This document shows, piece by piece, positions 1 to 6,881 of a DNA stretch of 57,303 nucleotides. The notes beneath the pieces are model-generated. The model was not told where the DNA came from and searched no databases. It was given only the letters and a program-made list of their open reading frames with translations. The DNA is from a virus. Position numbers and translations under genes: made by a program. Each line of letters opens with the position of its first letter. Positions within the stretch are counted from its first letter, which is position 1. The stretch is taken from positions 1-57,303 of IMG/VR virus record IMGVR_UViG_3300005965_000006; one strand, 5' to 3'.

Positions 1-72
1 AAGATCATCTCTAAAATCTACTAACATCTCACAACACTCTGAGAACTGGTTTATAACTCCTAACTTTTCCAT
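1..72 (-). CDS. Partial small protein, copy of the 57.0 kb repeat protein
   Basis: The 24 codons read from the ATG at 72 down to the window edge give a protein starting MEKLGVINQFSECCEMLVDF. It is nearly identical to the start of the protein at 56970-57203, so this is a further copy of that gene cut by the window edge. The ATG is preceded by GGAAGGACC and promoter cassette R1. Function is not recognised. The C-terminal part is missing. Confidence 0.6.
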   Translation of the reverse strand, partial: MEKLGVINQFSECCEMLVDFRDDL

Positions 73-229
73 GAGGTCCTTCCTTTCAAATGTTACTAAT
101 ACAAACTAATGGTTTCAATATTCATTATACTTATATTATAATTTAATAATTGTCAAAAGTGAATCTGCTTAGGAACACAATGCCTCATGTGTTGACAACT
201 CTAACAACGACCGTGCCTCATGACTGAGG
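63..229 (-). promoter_or_regulatory. Promoter cassette R1 (early, minus strand)
   Basis: On the minus strand this holds TTGACA (reverse complement at 151-156), an AT-rich stretch with TATAAG and TATAAT at spacings of 15 and 21, and a GGAAGGACC ribosome site before the ATG at 72. About 105 bp recur almost unchanged at 55.1, 56.7 and 57.2 kb. Homology with the 56.7 kb copy extends a further 55 bp upstream. It looks like a host sigma70-type promoter plus leader that was duplicated as a unit. Confidence 0.7.
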
Positions 230-238
230 TAGTGAATG

Positions 239-284
239 GGCTAGTTATAAAGGGTAGGTTAATAACTAGCCAGTTATAACTAGC
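239..284. repeat. AACTAGCC inverted/direct repeats
   Basis: GGCTAGTTAT (239-248) pairs with ATAACTAGCC (262-271), and a third half-site ATAACTAGCC follows at 275-284. The cluster lies between cassette R1 and the small gene at 386. No T-run follows, so an operator is more likely than a terminator. The protein that binds it is unknown. Confidence 0.5.
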
Positions 285-385
285 CTGTTGGGTGGTTAAA
301 TAAAATCAATATTAAATTATAATAATATTATAAGGTTGAATAATTAAACCTTATTATGTTATTATTTTATTATAGGAGATTTATC

Positions 386-526
386 ATGTTCAACAAAACT
401 TCGGACCTTATTAAACATGTTTTAGCCGATTTTGAACTTATTCGGAATAATCCGGATAACTATGAGGAAATAGTTGAAAGGTATGAAAACCTCTATAATT
501 ATTATCTTGAGGTTGAGGGGGATTAA
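386..526 (+). CDS. Small acidic protein, 46 aa, unknown
   Basis: An ATG preceded by AGGAGA at good spacing opens a 46-residue frame beginning MFNKTSDLIKHVLADFELIR and ending LEVEGD. It is acidic and predicted helical, without cysteines or membrane segment. The frame is followed 25 bases later by a perfect terminator hairpin. An AT-rich promoter-like stretch lies just upstream. The strong ribosome site and bounded transcription unit support a real gene; the function is unknown. Confidence 0.55.
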   Translation: MFNKTSDLIKHVLADFELIRNNPDNYEEIVERYENLYNYYLEVEGD

Positions 527-551
527 ACCCCCTCCCCTTATTAATTCAAAA

Positions 552-580
552 AAGACCTCTTGGCTAGTCCAAGAGGTCTT
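552..580. terminator. Perfect bidirectional terminator built from the ACCTCTTGG motif
   Basis: AAGACCTCTTGG (552-563), a five-base loop, and its exact complement CCAAGAGGTCTT (569-580) form a 12-bp stem. A T-rich tail follows on the plus strand, and six T's follow on the minus strand (read from 548-553). It separates the plus gene at 386 from the minus gene at 599. Both arms contain the genome's over-represented 9-mer. Confidence 0.8.
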
Positions 581-598
581 TGATTTTAGGGGAATTAA

Positions 599-688
599 CT
601 ATAAGGAATTAGCTATACCTCTTACTATACAAGTGAGTAATAGTAATGTTACTATTACCCAATAAGGGTCCATATTCTCTTCATTCAT
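599..688 (-). CDS. Small single-span membrane peptide, 29 aa
   Basis: An ATG preceded by GAAAGGAG opens a 29-residue frame starting MNEENMDPYW, followed by a hydrophobic stretch (WVIVTLLLLTCIV, residues 10-22) that fits one membrane span. It lies directly downstream (minus strand) of the WY-family gene at 757-1149 and just before the bidirectional terminator. A frameshifted relative is found at 56890-56967. Function is unknown; a role in early host membrane takeover would be a guess. Confidence 0.5.
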   Translation of the reverse strand: MNEENMDPYWVIVTLLLLTCIVRGIANSL

Positions 689-756
689 GATACTATTCTC
701 CTTTCTTAATTACACACAATTGAATACTAAACACATGACTATTAGACAATGGATTA

Positions 757-1149
757 CTAGCTAGCTGGCTGAGCTATTTTCATATCTTTTTCATTGAGTT
801 GTTTAAGTAATGTGTCTTGATACTTTGTGGCTAATTCTAACAAGATTTTGTCTCTAGATTTCTTGTCAAGACTATCAACATAGTTCTTGAATTGAACTCT
901 AATCTTAGACTTTGAGTCTTGTTGTTTCATTTTGTTCTTATACCAACTAATACATTGACTAGTAGTCTTAGTTGTCAATCCATATTTTTCAAATATCATT
1001 TGAACTAAGTCAGCCGCCTGGTTAGCAGTCAGCTTGACACCATCTTGATAGTCATCAAACATGTGATTGACTATGAGAGTCTCAGCAACTACTTTAACAG
1101 TACTATTGGCATTGAACTGTGAACTATACTTCTTTACTAATTTATCCAT
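757..1149 (-). CDS. WY-family protein, copy 1 (130 aa)
   Basis: This is one of four related minus-strand proteins (others at 48130, 49640 and 52420). The shared core is a helical segment followed by a motif of the form T-x(3-5)-I-x-W-Y-x(3)-M; here it reads CISWYKNKM near residue 95. It is closest to the 52420 copy: STVKVVAETLIVNH here corresponds to STVRSIATHLIVNK there, and similarity continues beyond the WY motif. The many basic residues and short helices suggest a nucleic-acid or partner-binding protein, but no known family was recognised. The ATG at 1149 follows a GCGAGGTAGC leader also seen before other minus-strand genes. Confidence 0.75.
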   Translation of the reverse strand: MDKLVKKYSSQFNANSTVKVVAETLIVNHMFDDYQDGVKLTANQAADLVQMIFEKYGLTTKTTSQCISWYKNKMKQQDSKSKIRVQFKNYVDSLDKKSRDKILLELATKYQDTLLKQLNEKDMKIAQPAS

Positions 1150-1452
1150 GTGGCTACCTCGCTTTCATTTATTGTACTAATACTAAAAGGAAAGTCTAAT
1201 AGCCATGTGTATAGTATTCAATACGTATTCAATTGTCAAGGTTCAAATTTGATTTGTTGTATTTTTGATTATATATGTATTATAGTCTTTGATTGAATGT
1301 TTTTAATCGCCTGTGTGACTAGTTCTAACTGTCTAATTAAAATATAATATCATAAACCACCAGGGTTAGTACACCTGTTCATTGTCTAAACAATTTTTCC
1401 CATGTGGGATTTAGCTAATGTAGATAGTAGTGATGCTAACTAGCTGTAGTGT

Positions 1453-1634
1453 TCGGTGGGCCGAAGGGCCTAGACAGGTTATTACAAGAATGCCTAGACA
1501 GGTTACTACAAGGTTGTAACAATCGGTGGGCCGAAGGGCCTAATACAGGTTATTACAAGAACCTAGTATAGGTTACTACAAGAACCTAGTATAGGTTACT
1601 ACAAGACTGTAACAATCGGTGGTCCGGAGGGCCT
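1453..1634. repeat. Mixed repeats: CGGTGGGCCGAAGGGCCTA and AGGTTAYTACAAG
   Basis: CGGTGGGCCGAAGGGCCTA occurs at 1453 and 1524, with a variant at 1617. Between these copies AGGTTAYTACAAG occurs five times, starting near 1476, 1499, 1547, 1570 and 1593, mostly 23 bp apart. The complementary word GTAACCTTACTA recurs in the neighbouring 48-bp repeat, so the two arrays are partly inverted relative to each other. Confidence 0.75.
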
Positions 1635-1656
1635 GGTGTCCGGACTGGCCTGGGAG

Positions 1657-1818
1657 CCAACCACCTGTGTGGCTTACAAACCTTCAGGTCTAGTAACCTT
1701 ACTACCAACCACCTGTGTGGCTTACAAACCTTCAGGTCTAGTAACCTTACTACCAACCACCTGTGTAGCCTGGGGGCCTAGGAGCCTAGTAACCTTACTA
1801 CCAACCAACAGGGCAGCC
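1657..1818. repeat. 48-bp tandem repeat, three and a third copies
   Basis: Units begin at 1657, 1705, 1753 and 1801 with CCAACCACCTGTGT or close variants. The first two are almost identical; the third diverges in its middle and the fourth is truncated. The period is a multiple of three, so an open frame runs through it, but no ribosome site precedes that frame. There are no unique spacers, so this is not a CRISPR array. Confidence 0.8.
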
Positions 1819-1950
1819 TAAGAGCCTTGGGACCTGGAAGCCTGGATACCAGACGGCAGGCTGGGGTACTAGCCTATGGACTACTGGTTGTGTGACTAGA
1901 GGGCCCGGGGGGCGAACCAGCCAGGTGGGCTAGGTCAGGTGGCCCGTAGC

Positions 1951-2077
1951 TAATAAAACACAGCCCATTTTTTGGTCTGGAAGGTTCCAACTACGGGAAT
2001 ATATAATACCGTAATAATAAAACACAGCCCATTTTTGGTCTGGAAGGTTCCAACTACGGGAATATATAATACCGTAA
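1951..2077. repeat. 64-bp direct repeat, two copies
   Basis: Two nearly identical units start at 1951 and 2015 and differ by one T in a T-run. Each contains CACAGCCC, the small dyad GGAAGGTTCC, and CGGGAATATATAATACCG, itself a dyad (CGG...CCG). The word TATAATACCGT is the reverse complement of ACGGTATTATA, which opens the iterons at 2381, so the elements are related. Confidence 0.8.
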
Positions 2078-2150
2078 TAATAAATTAGTAGCACGGCTGT
2101 ACGACACACCGATAAAACAACACGAATTTTTGCAATGTAAAAATATTACA

Positions 2151-2173
2151 GTGCCGTATGTGCCGTATGCGCC
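2151..2173. repeat. GTGCCGTATGTGC-type motif, origin-like
   Basis: Two overlapping copies of TGCCGTATGYGCC sit here, just after an AAAAATATT stretch. The same GTGCCGTATGTGC word occurs twice in the divergent region at 32998-33103, also beside AAAAATATT. Apart from these copies none was noticed elsewhere, which suggests a shared binding site in the two non-coding regions. Confidence 0.6.
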
Positions 2174-2221
2174 TGGTAGCTTAGAAGTGTTGCTATGACT
2201 GTATTTCGGCGGCACCGCGAG

Positions 2222-2255
2222 AGCACATAGTCTATGTATAGATATGTGCTTTTTT
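2222..2255 (+). terminator. Intrinsic terminator hairpin
   Basis: AGCACATA pairs with TATGTGCT, with inner pairs TCTA/TAGA and a four-base loop, directly followed by TTTTTT (2250-2255). This is a textbook plus-strand terminator. Since no protein gene lies upstream, either it ends a non-coding transcript from the repeat region or it insulates the late genes. Its arms carry the TATGTGC half-site found in the origin-like motifs. Confidence 0.7.
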
Positions 2256-2382
2256 ACTTAGTTATTGCCTACATATAGATAGTTCCATTGCTTAGGCTCG
2301 CCTACCCCTCGCGCGCAGGTATGTGCTAATTTTTCTTGGATTTCTCGGACAATGGGACAGAAAATTAATCAAATCCAATAAC

Positions 2383-2502
2383 GGTATTATACAAAATCTT
2401 TTGGTCGATGGACAAATAATGGTATTATATAAAATCTTTTGGTCGCCGATGGACAAATAACTGTATTATACAAAATCTTTTGGCCGATGTACAAATAAAA
2501 CT
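2383..2502. repeat. Three iterons of 38-42 bp
   Basis: The unit runs from GGTATTATAC through AAAATCTTTTGG and then TCGATGGACAAATA. It occurs at 2383-2420, 2421-2462 (with a CCG insertion) and 2463-2502. The array ends 48 bases before the first late gene, beside the AT-rich TATTATGATATTATATAAGC. It may be an iteron-type origin or a repeated operator controlling the late genes. The word GGACAAATAA also occurs at the start of the structured RNA near 34928. Confidence 0.8.
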
Positions 2503-2549
2503 TATTATGATATTATATAAGCATAATAAAGCAATACTTTGGGGTAAGC

Positions 2550-2852
2550 ATGAAACAGTGTAGTAAATGTAAAGAATATTATGAGGCTAACTTAAATAAT
2601 TTCCCTAGGGACAGTCGAACCAGAGATGGTCTTAGTAGTCATTGCAAGAACTGTGTTAGATTATATAATAGAAAGAATAGTCTTGCCTATTATGCGCGTA
2701 AAAAGGGAATGACTCTTATAGAATATTATAAATACCTTGAGGAAAAGTTTCCATATAAGAAAGAAGACTATATAGAGAAACGTGAAGAGTTAGAACATAA
2801 GGAACGATTAAAAGTAGAACCTAAATTAATAGTCAATGGAAGGATATTTTAA
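2550..2852 (+). CDS. Zinc-ribbon protein, HNH-endonuclease-like N-terminal domain (100 aa)
   Basis: The first 40 residues carry a CSKC knuckle and then HCKNC, with the RDGLSSHCKNC spacing typical of zinc-ribbon domains found with phage HNH/GIY-type nucleases. A catalytic HNH core is not visible in the remaining basic, helical 60 residues. It is the first gene of the late plus-strand run; its stop overlaps the next start (TAATG). It probably binds DNA. Nuclease activity is uncertain. Confidence 0.6.
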   Translation: MKQCSKCKEYYEANLNNFPRDSRTRDGLSSHCKNCVRLYNRKNSLAYYARKKGMTLIEYYKYLEEKFPYKKEDYIEKREELEHKERLKVEPKLIVNGRIF

Positions 2853-3190
2853 TGTATACAAAGGAACAGTTGAACCAAATAGCCACAGTTTTAGGTATAG
2901 ATATTGAGGACGTGAAAGGTGATATTGTAGAAAATCATTCTATTAGCCTTGATATAAAGAAAAGAATAAAGCGTATTGAGAAGAAAATACGTATTAGACA
3001 GATACGGATAAAATTAAACCAACAAAAATTAGATTTTGGAATAGAGCCCCATCGGGCCGCCCATCAACGGGCCCAAATTAAGTATGACCTTTATGACCTA
3101 CCATTACTAGAGAATGAGATTGAAGAAGCAAACAATGAGTTAGAGCGTGCAATGGAGAAATTATGTAATGAGCTTTTCCCAGGAGAATGA
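2852..3190 (+). CDS. Coiled-coil protein upstream of terminase (112 aa)
   Basis: Highly charged helical protein with a long heptad-like stretch (about residues 28-105) rich in Lys, Arg, Glu and Ile. It starts inside the stop of the preceding gene and overlaps the terminase small subunit start. Family not recognised. Position before the terminase suggests late expression, perhaps a packaging accessory, but that is inference. Confidence 0.6.
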   Translation: MYTKEQLNQIATVLGIDIEDVKGDIVENHSISLDIKKRIKRIEKKIRIRQIRIKLNQQKLDFGIEPHRAAHQRAQIKYDLYDLPLLENEIEEANNELERAMEKLCNELFPGE

Positions 3191-3803
3191 TAAGGACTTC
3201 ATTATAGATGATGAGAACATCATCGAGCCTGAAGAGGTCCTTGAGCAGACGGTCGAGAGGACGAAAGATGAGTTGGAAGCTCTACCCTATCAGCTTACGA
3301 AGACTCAGCTGACAGAAGGGCAGAAGGCCAACAGGTCCTTCCACCTCAAGAAGACAATGAAAGAGAAGTTTAATGTCCCGGAGTCCAAGTGGAAGAGGTT
3401 TCTCCACCCGAGTATCCGGGAGAAGTTTTTGCATTATGTCCGGGAGACCGGGAGCCTGACGGGTGCTGTGGTCAAGCTGAGGAAGAGGCAGGAGTTCGAT
3501 ATAGCAGCCAGCACTGTGAAGAATCTAATAAATAGATTCCCCACATTCGGTCTTATGTACGAGGAGGCCATTGAGGAATATAAGTTCTGCCTGGAAGAAG
3601 AGGCCAAACGACGGGCAGTAGATGGAGTAGACGAAGCAGTCTATTACCAGGGTGAAGTTTGTGGTTATCAGAAGAAATATAGTGATTCATTATTAAGCAA
3701 GCTCTTAGAGGCTAATGTTGGAAAGTATCAGAAGAAAAGTGCTGGTGGCAGCAACACATTTAATGGACCGATTCAGATTAATATAAAGAAGGATTTTGGA
3801 TGA
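3168..3803 (+). CDS. terS: Terminase small subunit (211 aa)
   Basis: It lies immediately upstream of the large terminase and has the usual small-subunit design: an acidic N-terminus, a helix-turn-helix-like DNA-recognition part (about residues 85-160, with FLHYVRETGSLTGAV resembling terminase/transposase HTH segments) and a basic tail. The ATG at 3168 was chosen over the GTG at 3147 because GGAGA precedes it. It would recognise the packaging site and load the large subunit. The region is clearly GC-richer than most of the genome. Confidence 0.7.
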   Translation: MSFSQENDKDFIIDDENIIEPEEVLEQTVERTKDELEALPYQLTKTQLTEGQKANRSFHLKKTMKEKFNVPESKWKRFLHPSIREKFLHYVRETGSLTGAVVKLRKRQEFDIAASTVKNLINRFPTFGLMYEEAIEEYKFCLEEEAKRRAVDGVDEAVYYQGEVCGYQKKYSDSLLSKLLEANVGKYQKKSAGGSNTFNGPIQINIKKDFG

Positions 3804-3873
3804 TGGAAAAATTAGCTTCTTGGACCTGTCTTCAAGTACGTGAGTTGAGGAGTCAACCTATGGGAGGATTGCT

Positions 3874-6309
3874 TTGTTAGTTCAGAATCAAGAGATTAAC
3901 TTACCTCACAACTGGGAACCTTGGGAACATCAGCTCCCGGGGTGGAATGCTATGATGAAGAGGAACATCAAGAGAGCTGTCTGGGTCTGGCACCGTCGGG
4001 CCGGGAAGGATTTGACCGCTTTGAATGTTCTCGTCTGCAAGGCGTTAGAGAGAGTCGGGGTCTATTGGTATGTGTTGCCTGAGTACGCGCAGGCTCGTAA
4101 GATTATCTGGGGCGGTCAGCGGGACGATGGTAAGAAGTTTATAGACCACATACCCGAGGAGCTCATTAAAAGGAAGCGTGACGACACTATGTTCCTGGAG
4201 CTCATTAACGGCTCTACTATCCACATGATTGGTTCCGATAAAGCTGACTCTCTTGTAGGAACTAACCCTGTGGGGGTTATATTTTCCGAGTACAGTATCC
4301 AGAATCCGAAGGCCTGGAACCTCGTTCGTCCTATTCTTAATGCGAACAATGGTTGGGCTATATTTGTTTATACACCTAGGGGATACAACCACGGGTTTGA
4401 CCTTTATGAAATGGCCAAGAAGCAGGAAGAAAAATTTCCCGAGAGATGGCACGTGCAGCTTCTCACAGTAGATGATACGGACAAGATACTTGTTGGGGAT
4501 GATGGTAATTGGTTAAAAGATGAAGATGGCAATTGGATTCGGGGGCCCATTGTTACTGAGGAGATGATGGATGAAGACAGGGCGACCGGTATGCCCGAGG
4601 AGATGGTTCAACAGGAATATTATTGCTTTAAGCCCGAGGCGCCTGTTGTTACTACAGTAGGCATCAAGCCTATCGGCCAGATAGAGCCTGGGGACCTTGT
4701 GCTTACTGACAAGAATAGGTATAAGCCAGTTAAAAATATTATCAGTAGACCGTATAGCGGGGAATTAGTAAGAATTAAATCTTACGGTAATAATGACGAT
4801 ATTATTTGCACACCAGAGCACCCGATTAAATTGGTAGACAAATCTACTCAAACGTATAGATGGGAACAAGCTCAGAATATACAGATAGGCGATAGGTTAA
4901 CTTTTCCACGAGTCAATCTTGGTAAAAATCCTATTGTCAAAAAAGAAATGGCCCAGTTAATTGGCTGGTTTATTGCTGAAGGCTCAATTAGTAATAATCA
5001 AGTTAACTTTACTTTAAATATTACTGAGGTATCTTACCAGCAAGAGATTCAAAATTTACTAACTTCTCTTGGCTATGCCAGTAAGGTATATCTAAACAAA
5101 AAAGGCAATAGTCAAAATATAGTAGTTAATTCTGTGGAGCTCCAACAATTTTTAATTTCTACTTGTGGTTGTGGTGCTAAGTATAAGAAAATACCCTTTG
5201 GGCTTATCTCTAGCTATGAGAAAGAAGTTTTTGATTGTTTAATGAAAGGCGATGGTTGTATAAAGACCGAGGCTAGTCACAAAAGGCAACATTTGCTTTC
5301 TTACGCAACTGTCTCTCAGTCTCTAGCCTATCAAGTACAGTTGTTAGCTCATTCTCTAGGTTATACTGCTGGAATATCTAAGCGAGTAAGCTCACCAAGT
5401 CAAATACAGGGAAGAGCAATAAAACCTGGTGAGTATTACACAATTCAGATAAATCAGCCGAAAGAAGCCACTAAAATGGGTATACATAAGTATAGTGTGT
5501 CAGGTTATGTAAAAGAAATTACTAGAGAACAGTATACAGGTAGAGTGTATAATTTGTCTGTCCTAGGCGATGAATCCTATGTGGTGTGCGGGCGTAGTGT
5601 ACATAATTGTTCCTTCGACGCCGCGATGGTGGGCTCCTATTACGGAGACCTGATGACGGCCGCCCGTAAAGAGGACCGTATTGGTGAGTTCCCTTATGAT
5701 GAACGGTTCCCTGTACATACTTGCTGGGACCTTGGTAAGGCTGACGCTACTTCTGTATGGTTCATGCAGATTATTAATAAGAAGTTATACTGGATTGATT
5801 ATCAGGAGTGGAAGGGTAAATCTTTCCAGGAGATTATTAAAGAAGTGAAGGAGAAGCCGTATGTATACGGAACGCACTTGGGACCGCATGACCTTAAGGT
5901 ATCTGACTATACTTCTCGCCAGTCTCGATGGGCTATTGCAAAAGGTCTGGGTATACGGTTCAGTATCGTTCCGAAGTTATCCATCCAGGACGGCATTGAT
6001 GCTGTTAGGAGAGTATTGCCGCGTTCTCATTTTGATAGAGAGAAGGCTGCTCAGGGGATTGCGTGCCTATGTCAATACCAGAAAACCTATGATGATGTAC
6101 GGAAGATTTATTCGGACAAACCACTCCATAACTGGTGTTCTCATGGCTCTGACGCCTTCAGAACCTATGCTGTGGGTGCTCATTTCATTCGCGAGAATAT
6201 TGAAGATGAGTTCAACTCTCCTGGAGTTGCTAAGGCAGATTACGACCTTTTCACACATGAGGGGGTTGACAAGAAATATATTGCTGGGTCGGATTATGAT
6301 ATAATGTAG
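3874..6309 (+). CDS. terL: Terminase large subunit with intein (811 aa precursor)
   Basis: ATP-driven DNA packaging motor and headful/terminus nuclease. The ATPase half is residues 1-250: Walker A-like HRRAGKD (40-46) and Walker B VIFSEY with catalytic Glu139. The intein occupies 251-578. The nuclease half follows (579-811), with acidic candidates in CWDLGKAD and HGSDAF. Splicing would join EYY to CSFDAA. Translation starts at TTG 3874, preceded by GGGAGGAT; no better ATG exists. The extein flanks are GC-rich, the intein AT-rich. Mature protein would be about 483 residues, somewhat short of T7 gp19 (about 586). Confidence 0.92.
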   Translation: MLVQNQEINLPHNWEPWEHQLPGWNAMMKRNIKRAVWVWHRRAGKDLTALNVLVCKALERVGVYWYVLPEYAQARKIIWGGQRDDGKKFIDHIPEELIKRKRDDTMFLELINGSTIHMIGSDKADSLVGTNPVGVIFSEYSIQNPKAWNLVRPILNANNGWAIFVYTPRGYNHGFDLYEMAKKQEEKFPERWHVQLLTVDDTDKILVGDDGNWLKDEDGNWIRGPIVTEEMMDEDRATGMPEEMVQQEYYCFKPEAPVVTTVGIKPIGQIEPGDLVLTDKNRYKPVKNIISRPYSGELVRIKSYGNNDDIICTPEHPIKLVDKSTQTYRWEQAQNIQIGDRLTFPRVNLGKNPIVKKEMAQLIGWFIAEGSISNNQVNFTLNITEVSYQQEIQNLLTSLGYASKVYLNKKGNSQNIVVNSVELQQFLISTCGCGAKYKKIPFGLISSYEKEVFDCLMKGDGCIKTEASHKRQHLLSYATVSQSLAYQVQLLAHSLGYTAGISKRVSSPSQIQGRAIKPGEYYTIQINQPKEATKMGIHKYSVSGYVKEITREQYTGRVYNLSVLGDESYVVCGRSVHNCSFDAAMVGSYYGDLMTAARKEDRIGEFPYDERFPVHTCWDLGKADATSVWFMQIINKKLYWIDYQEWKGKSFQEIIKEVKEKPYVYGTHLGPHDLKVSDYTSRQSRWAIAKGLGIRFSIVPKLSIQDGIDAVRRVLPRSHFDREKAAQGIACLCQYQKTYDDVRKIYSDKPLHNWCSHGSDAFRTYAVGAHFIRENIEDEFNSPGVAKADYDLFTHEGVDKKYIAGSDYDIM
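4624..5607 (+). other. Intein with LAGLIDADG homing endonuclease, in terL
   Basis: A 328-residue intein. Cys251 opens it, with block A features (ITTVG/GD-type sequence: GQIEPGDLV). LIGWFIAEGS (362-371) and FDCLMKGDGC (453-462) are the paired LAGLIDADG motifs with acidic residues Glu369 and Asp460. Block F (VYNLSVLGDESYVV) and block G (SVHN) precede Cys579 as the +1 residue. All splicing residues look intact (Cys1, terminal His-Asn, Cys+1), so the element should be able to splice and home. Confidence 0.92.
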
Positions 6310-6318
6310 CGGGTTAAG

Positions 6319-6618
6319 ATGGAAATACTTAATGGTAATAAAGATAATATAGTAAGGCTCCCTGAAAGATACCAAGTTGATGGTTTTCAAGATATTCATA
6401 GGGGTTTTATATTACCGTGGTCCGATATAGATAGGTCTGAGGTTAAGATATTCAATTTTACTGATGAGGATACAGGTGAAAATGTCTCTTATTATGTAGT
6501 ACGGGTAGACCTTAAAGGTGGCTCACGTATTTATATAAAGGCTGATACTGAGGACGAAGCTTATCTTATAGAACGTGACCTAAATAAGATTAGAATGAAT
6601 GAGCTTAACAGAGTATGA
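6319..6618 (+). CDS. Unknown late protein (99 aa)
   Basis: Acidic protein with alternating beta-like segments; no motif recognised. It lies 10 bases after terL and before the proline-rich protein. There is only a weak GGGTT-type ribosome site. Position suggests a head or packaging accessory, but nothing in the sequence proves it. Confidence 0.6.
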   Translation: MEILNGNKDNIVRLPERYQVDGFQDIHRGFILPWSDIDRSEVKIFNFTDEDTGENVSYYVVRVDLKGGSRIYIKADTEDEAYLIERDLNKIRMNELNRV

Positions 6619-6664
6619 TATTATAATATTATAGGTTAATTAGTTTGATTAAGGGAGATAAATA

Positions 6665-6877
6665 ATGGGTTCACCTAAACCTAAACCACAACCTTATCAG
6701 CCACCACCAGCTCCCAAACCTCCGAAGAAAGATACACAAGTCCAAGAGGAGGTTGCTGAAACTTCAAGGGTCGCTCGTCAAAAACGGCGTTTTGCAGGCG
6801 GTTATCGTTCCACTATACTTACAGGTGGACTCGGTGTATTAGATGAGGCTAGTACAAGGCGAAATACGTTAGGATAA
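6665..6877 (+). CDS. Proline-rich small protein preceding portal (70 aa)
   Basis: Residues 1-25 are Pro/Lys-rich (PKPKPQPYQPPPAPKPP). The C-terminus has GGYRSTILTGGLGVLDEAS, a signature seen in short proteins just upstream of the connector gene in many T7-like phages. Start follows AGGGAGAT. Probably a minor head-assembly or connector-associated protein. It contains one copy of CCAAGAGG. Confidence 0.7.
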   Translation: MGSPKPKPQPYQPPPAPKPPKKDTQVQEEVAETSRVARQKRRFAGGYRSTILTGGLGVLDEASTRRNTLG

Positions 6878-6881
6878 ATAT

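Larger units (their letters stand above)
1150..2549. other. 1.4-kb repeat-rich non-coding region
   Basis: No convincing gene was found. From left to right the region holds 290 bases of plain AT-rich DNA, GC-richer hairpin and 23-bp-spaced repeats (1453-1606), a 48-bp tandem repeat (1657-1818), a 64-bp direct duplication (1951-2077), TATGTGC-type motifs and a terminator (2151-2255), and three 38-42-bp iterons (2383-2502). Such clustering next to the terminase genes fits a replication origin, packaging site or regulatory hub. The sequence alone does not say which. Confidence 0.7.

Noticed and set aside
474-665. 63-codon plus-strand frame
   Set aside because: It crosses the terminator hairpin and the opposing small gene and lacks a ribosome site. 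The 386-526 frame is better supported.
1636-1821. Open frame with three 16-residue repeats (TTCVAYKPSGLVTLLP)
   Set aside because: It only mirrors the 48-bp DNA repeat; no ribosome site, and the third unit loses the pattern. Treated as non-coding.
1453-2502. Possible CRISPR array
   Set aside because: Repeats are tandem or irregularly spaced, without equal-length unique spacers and without cas genes.
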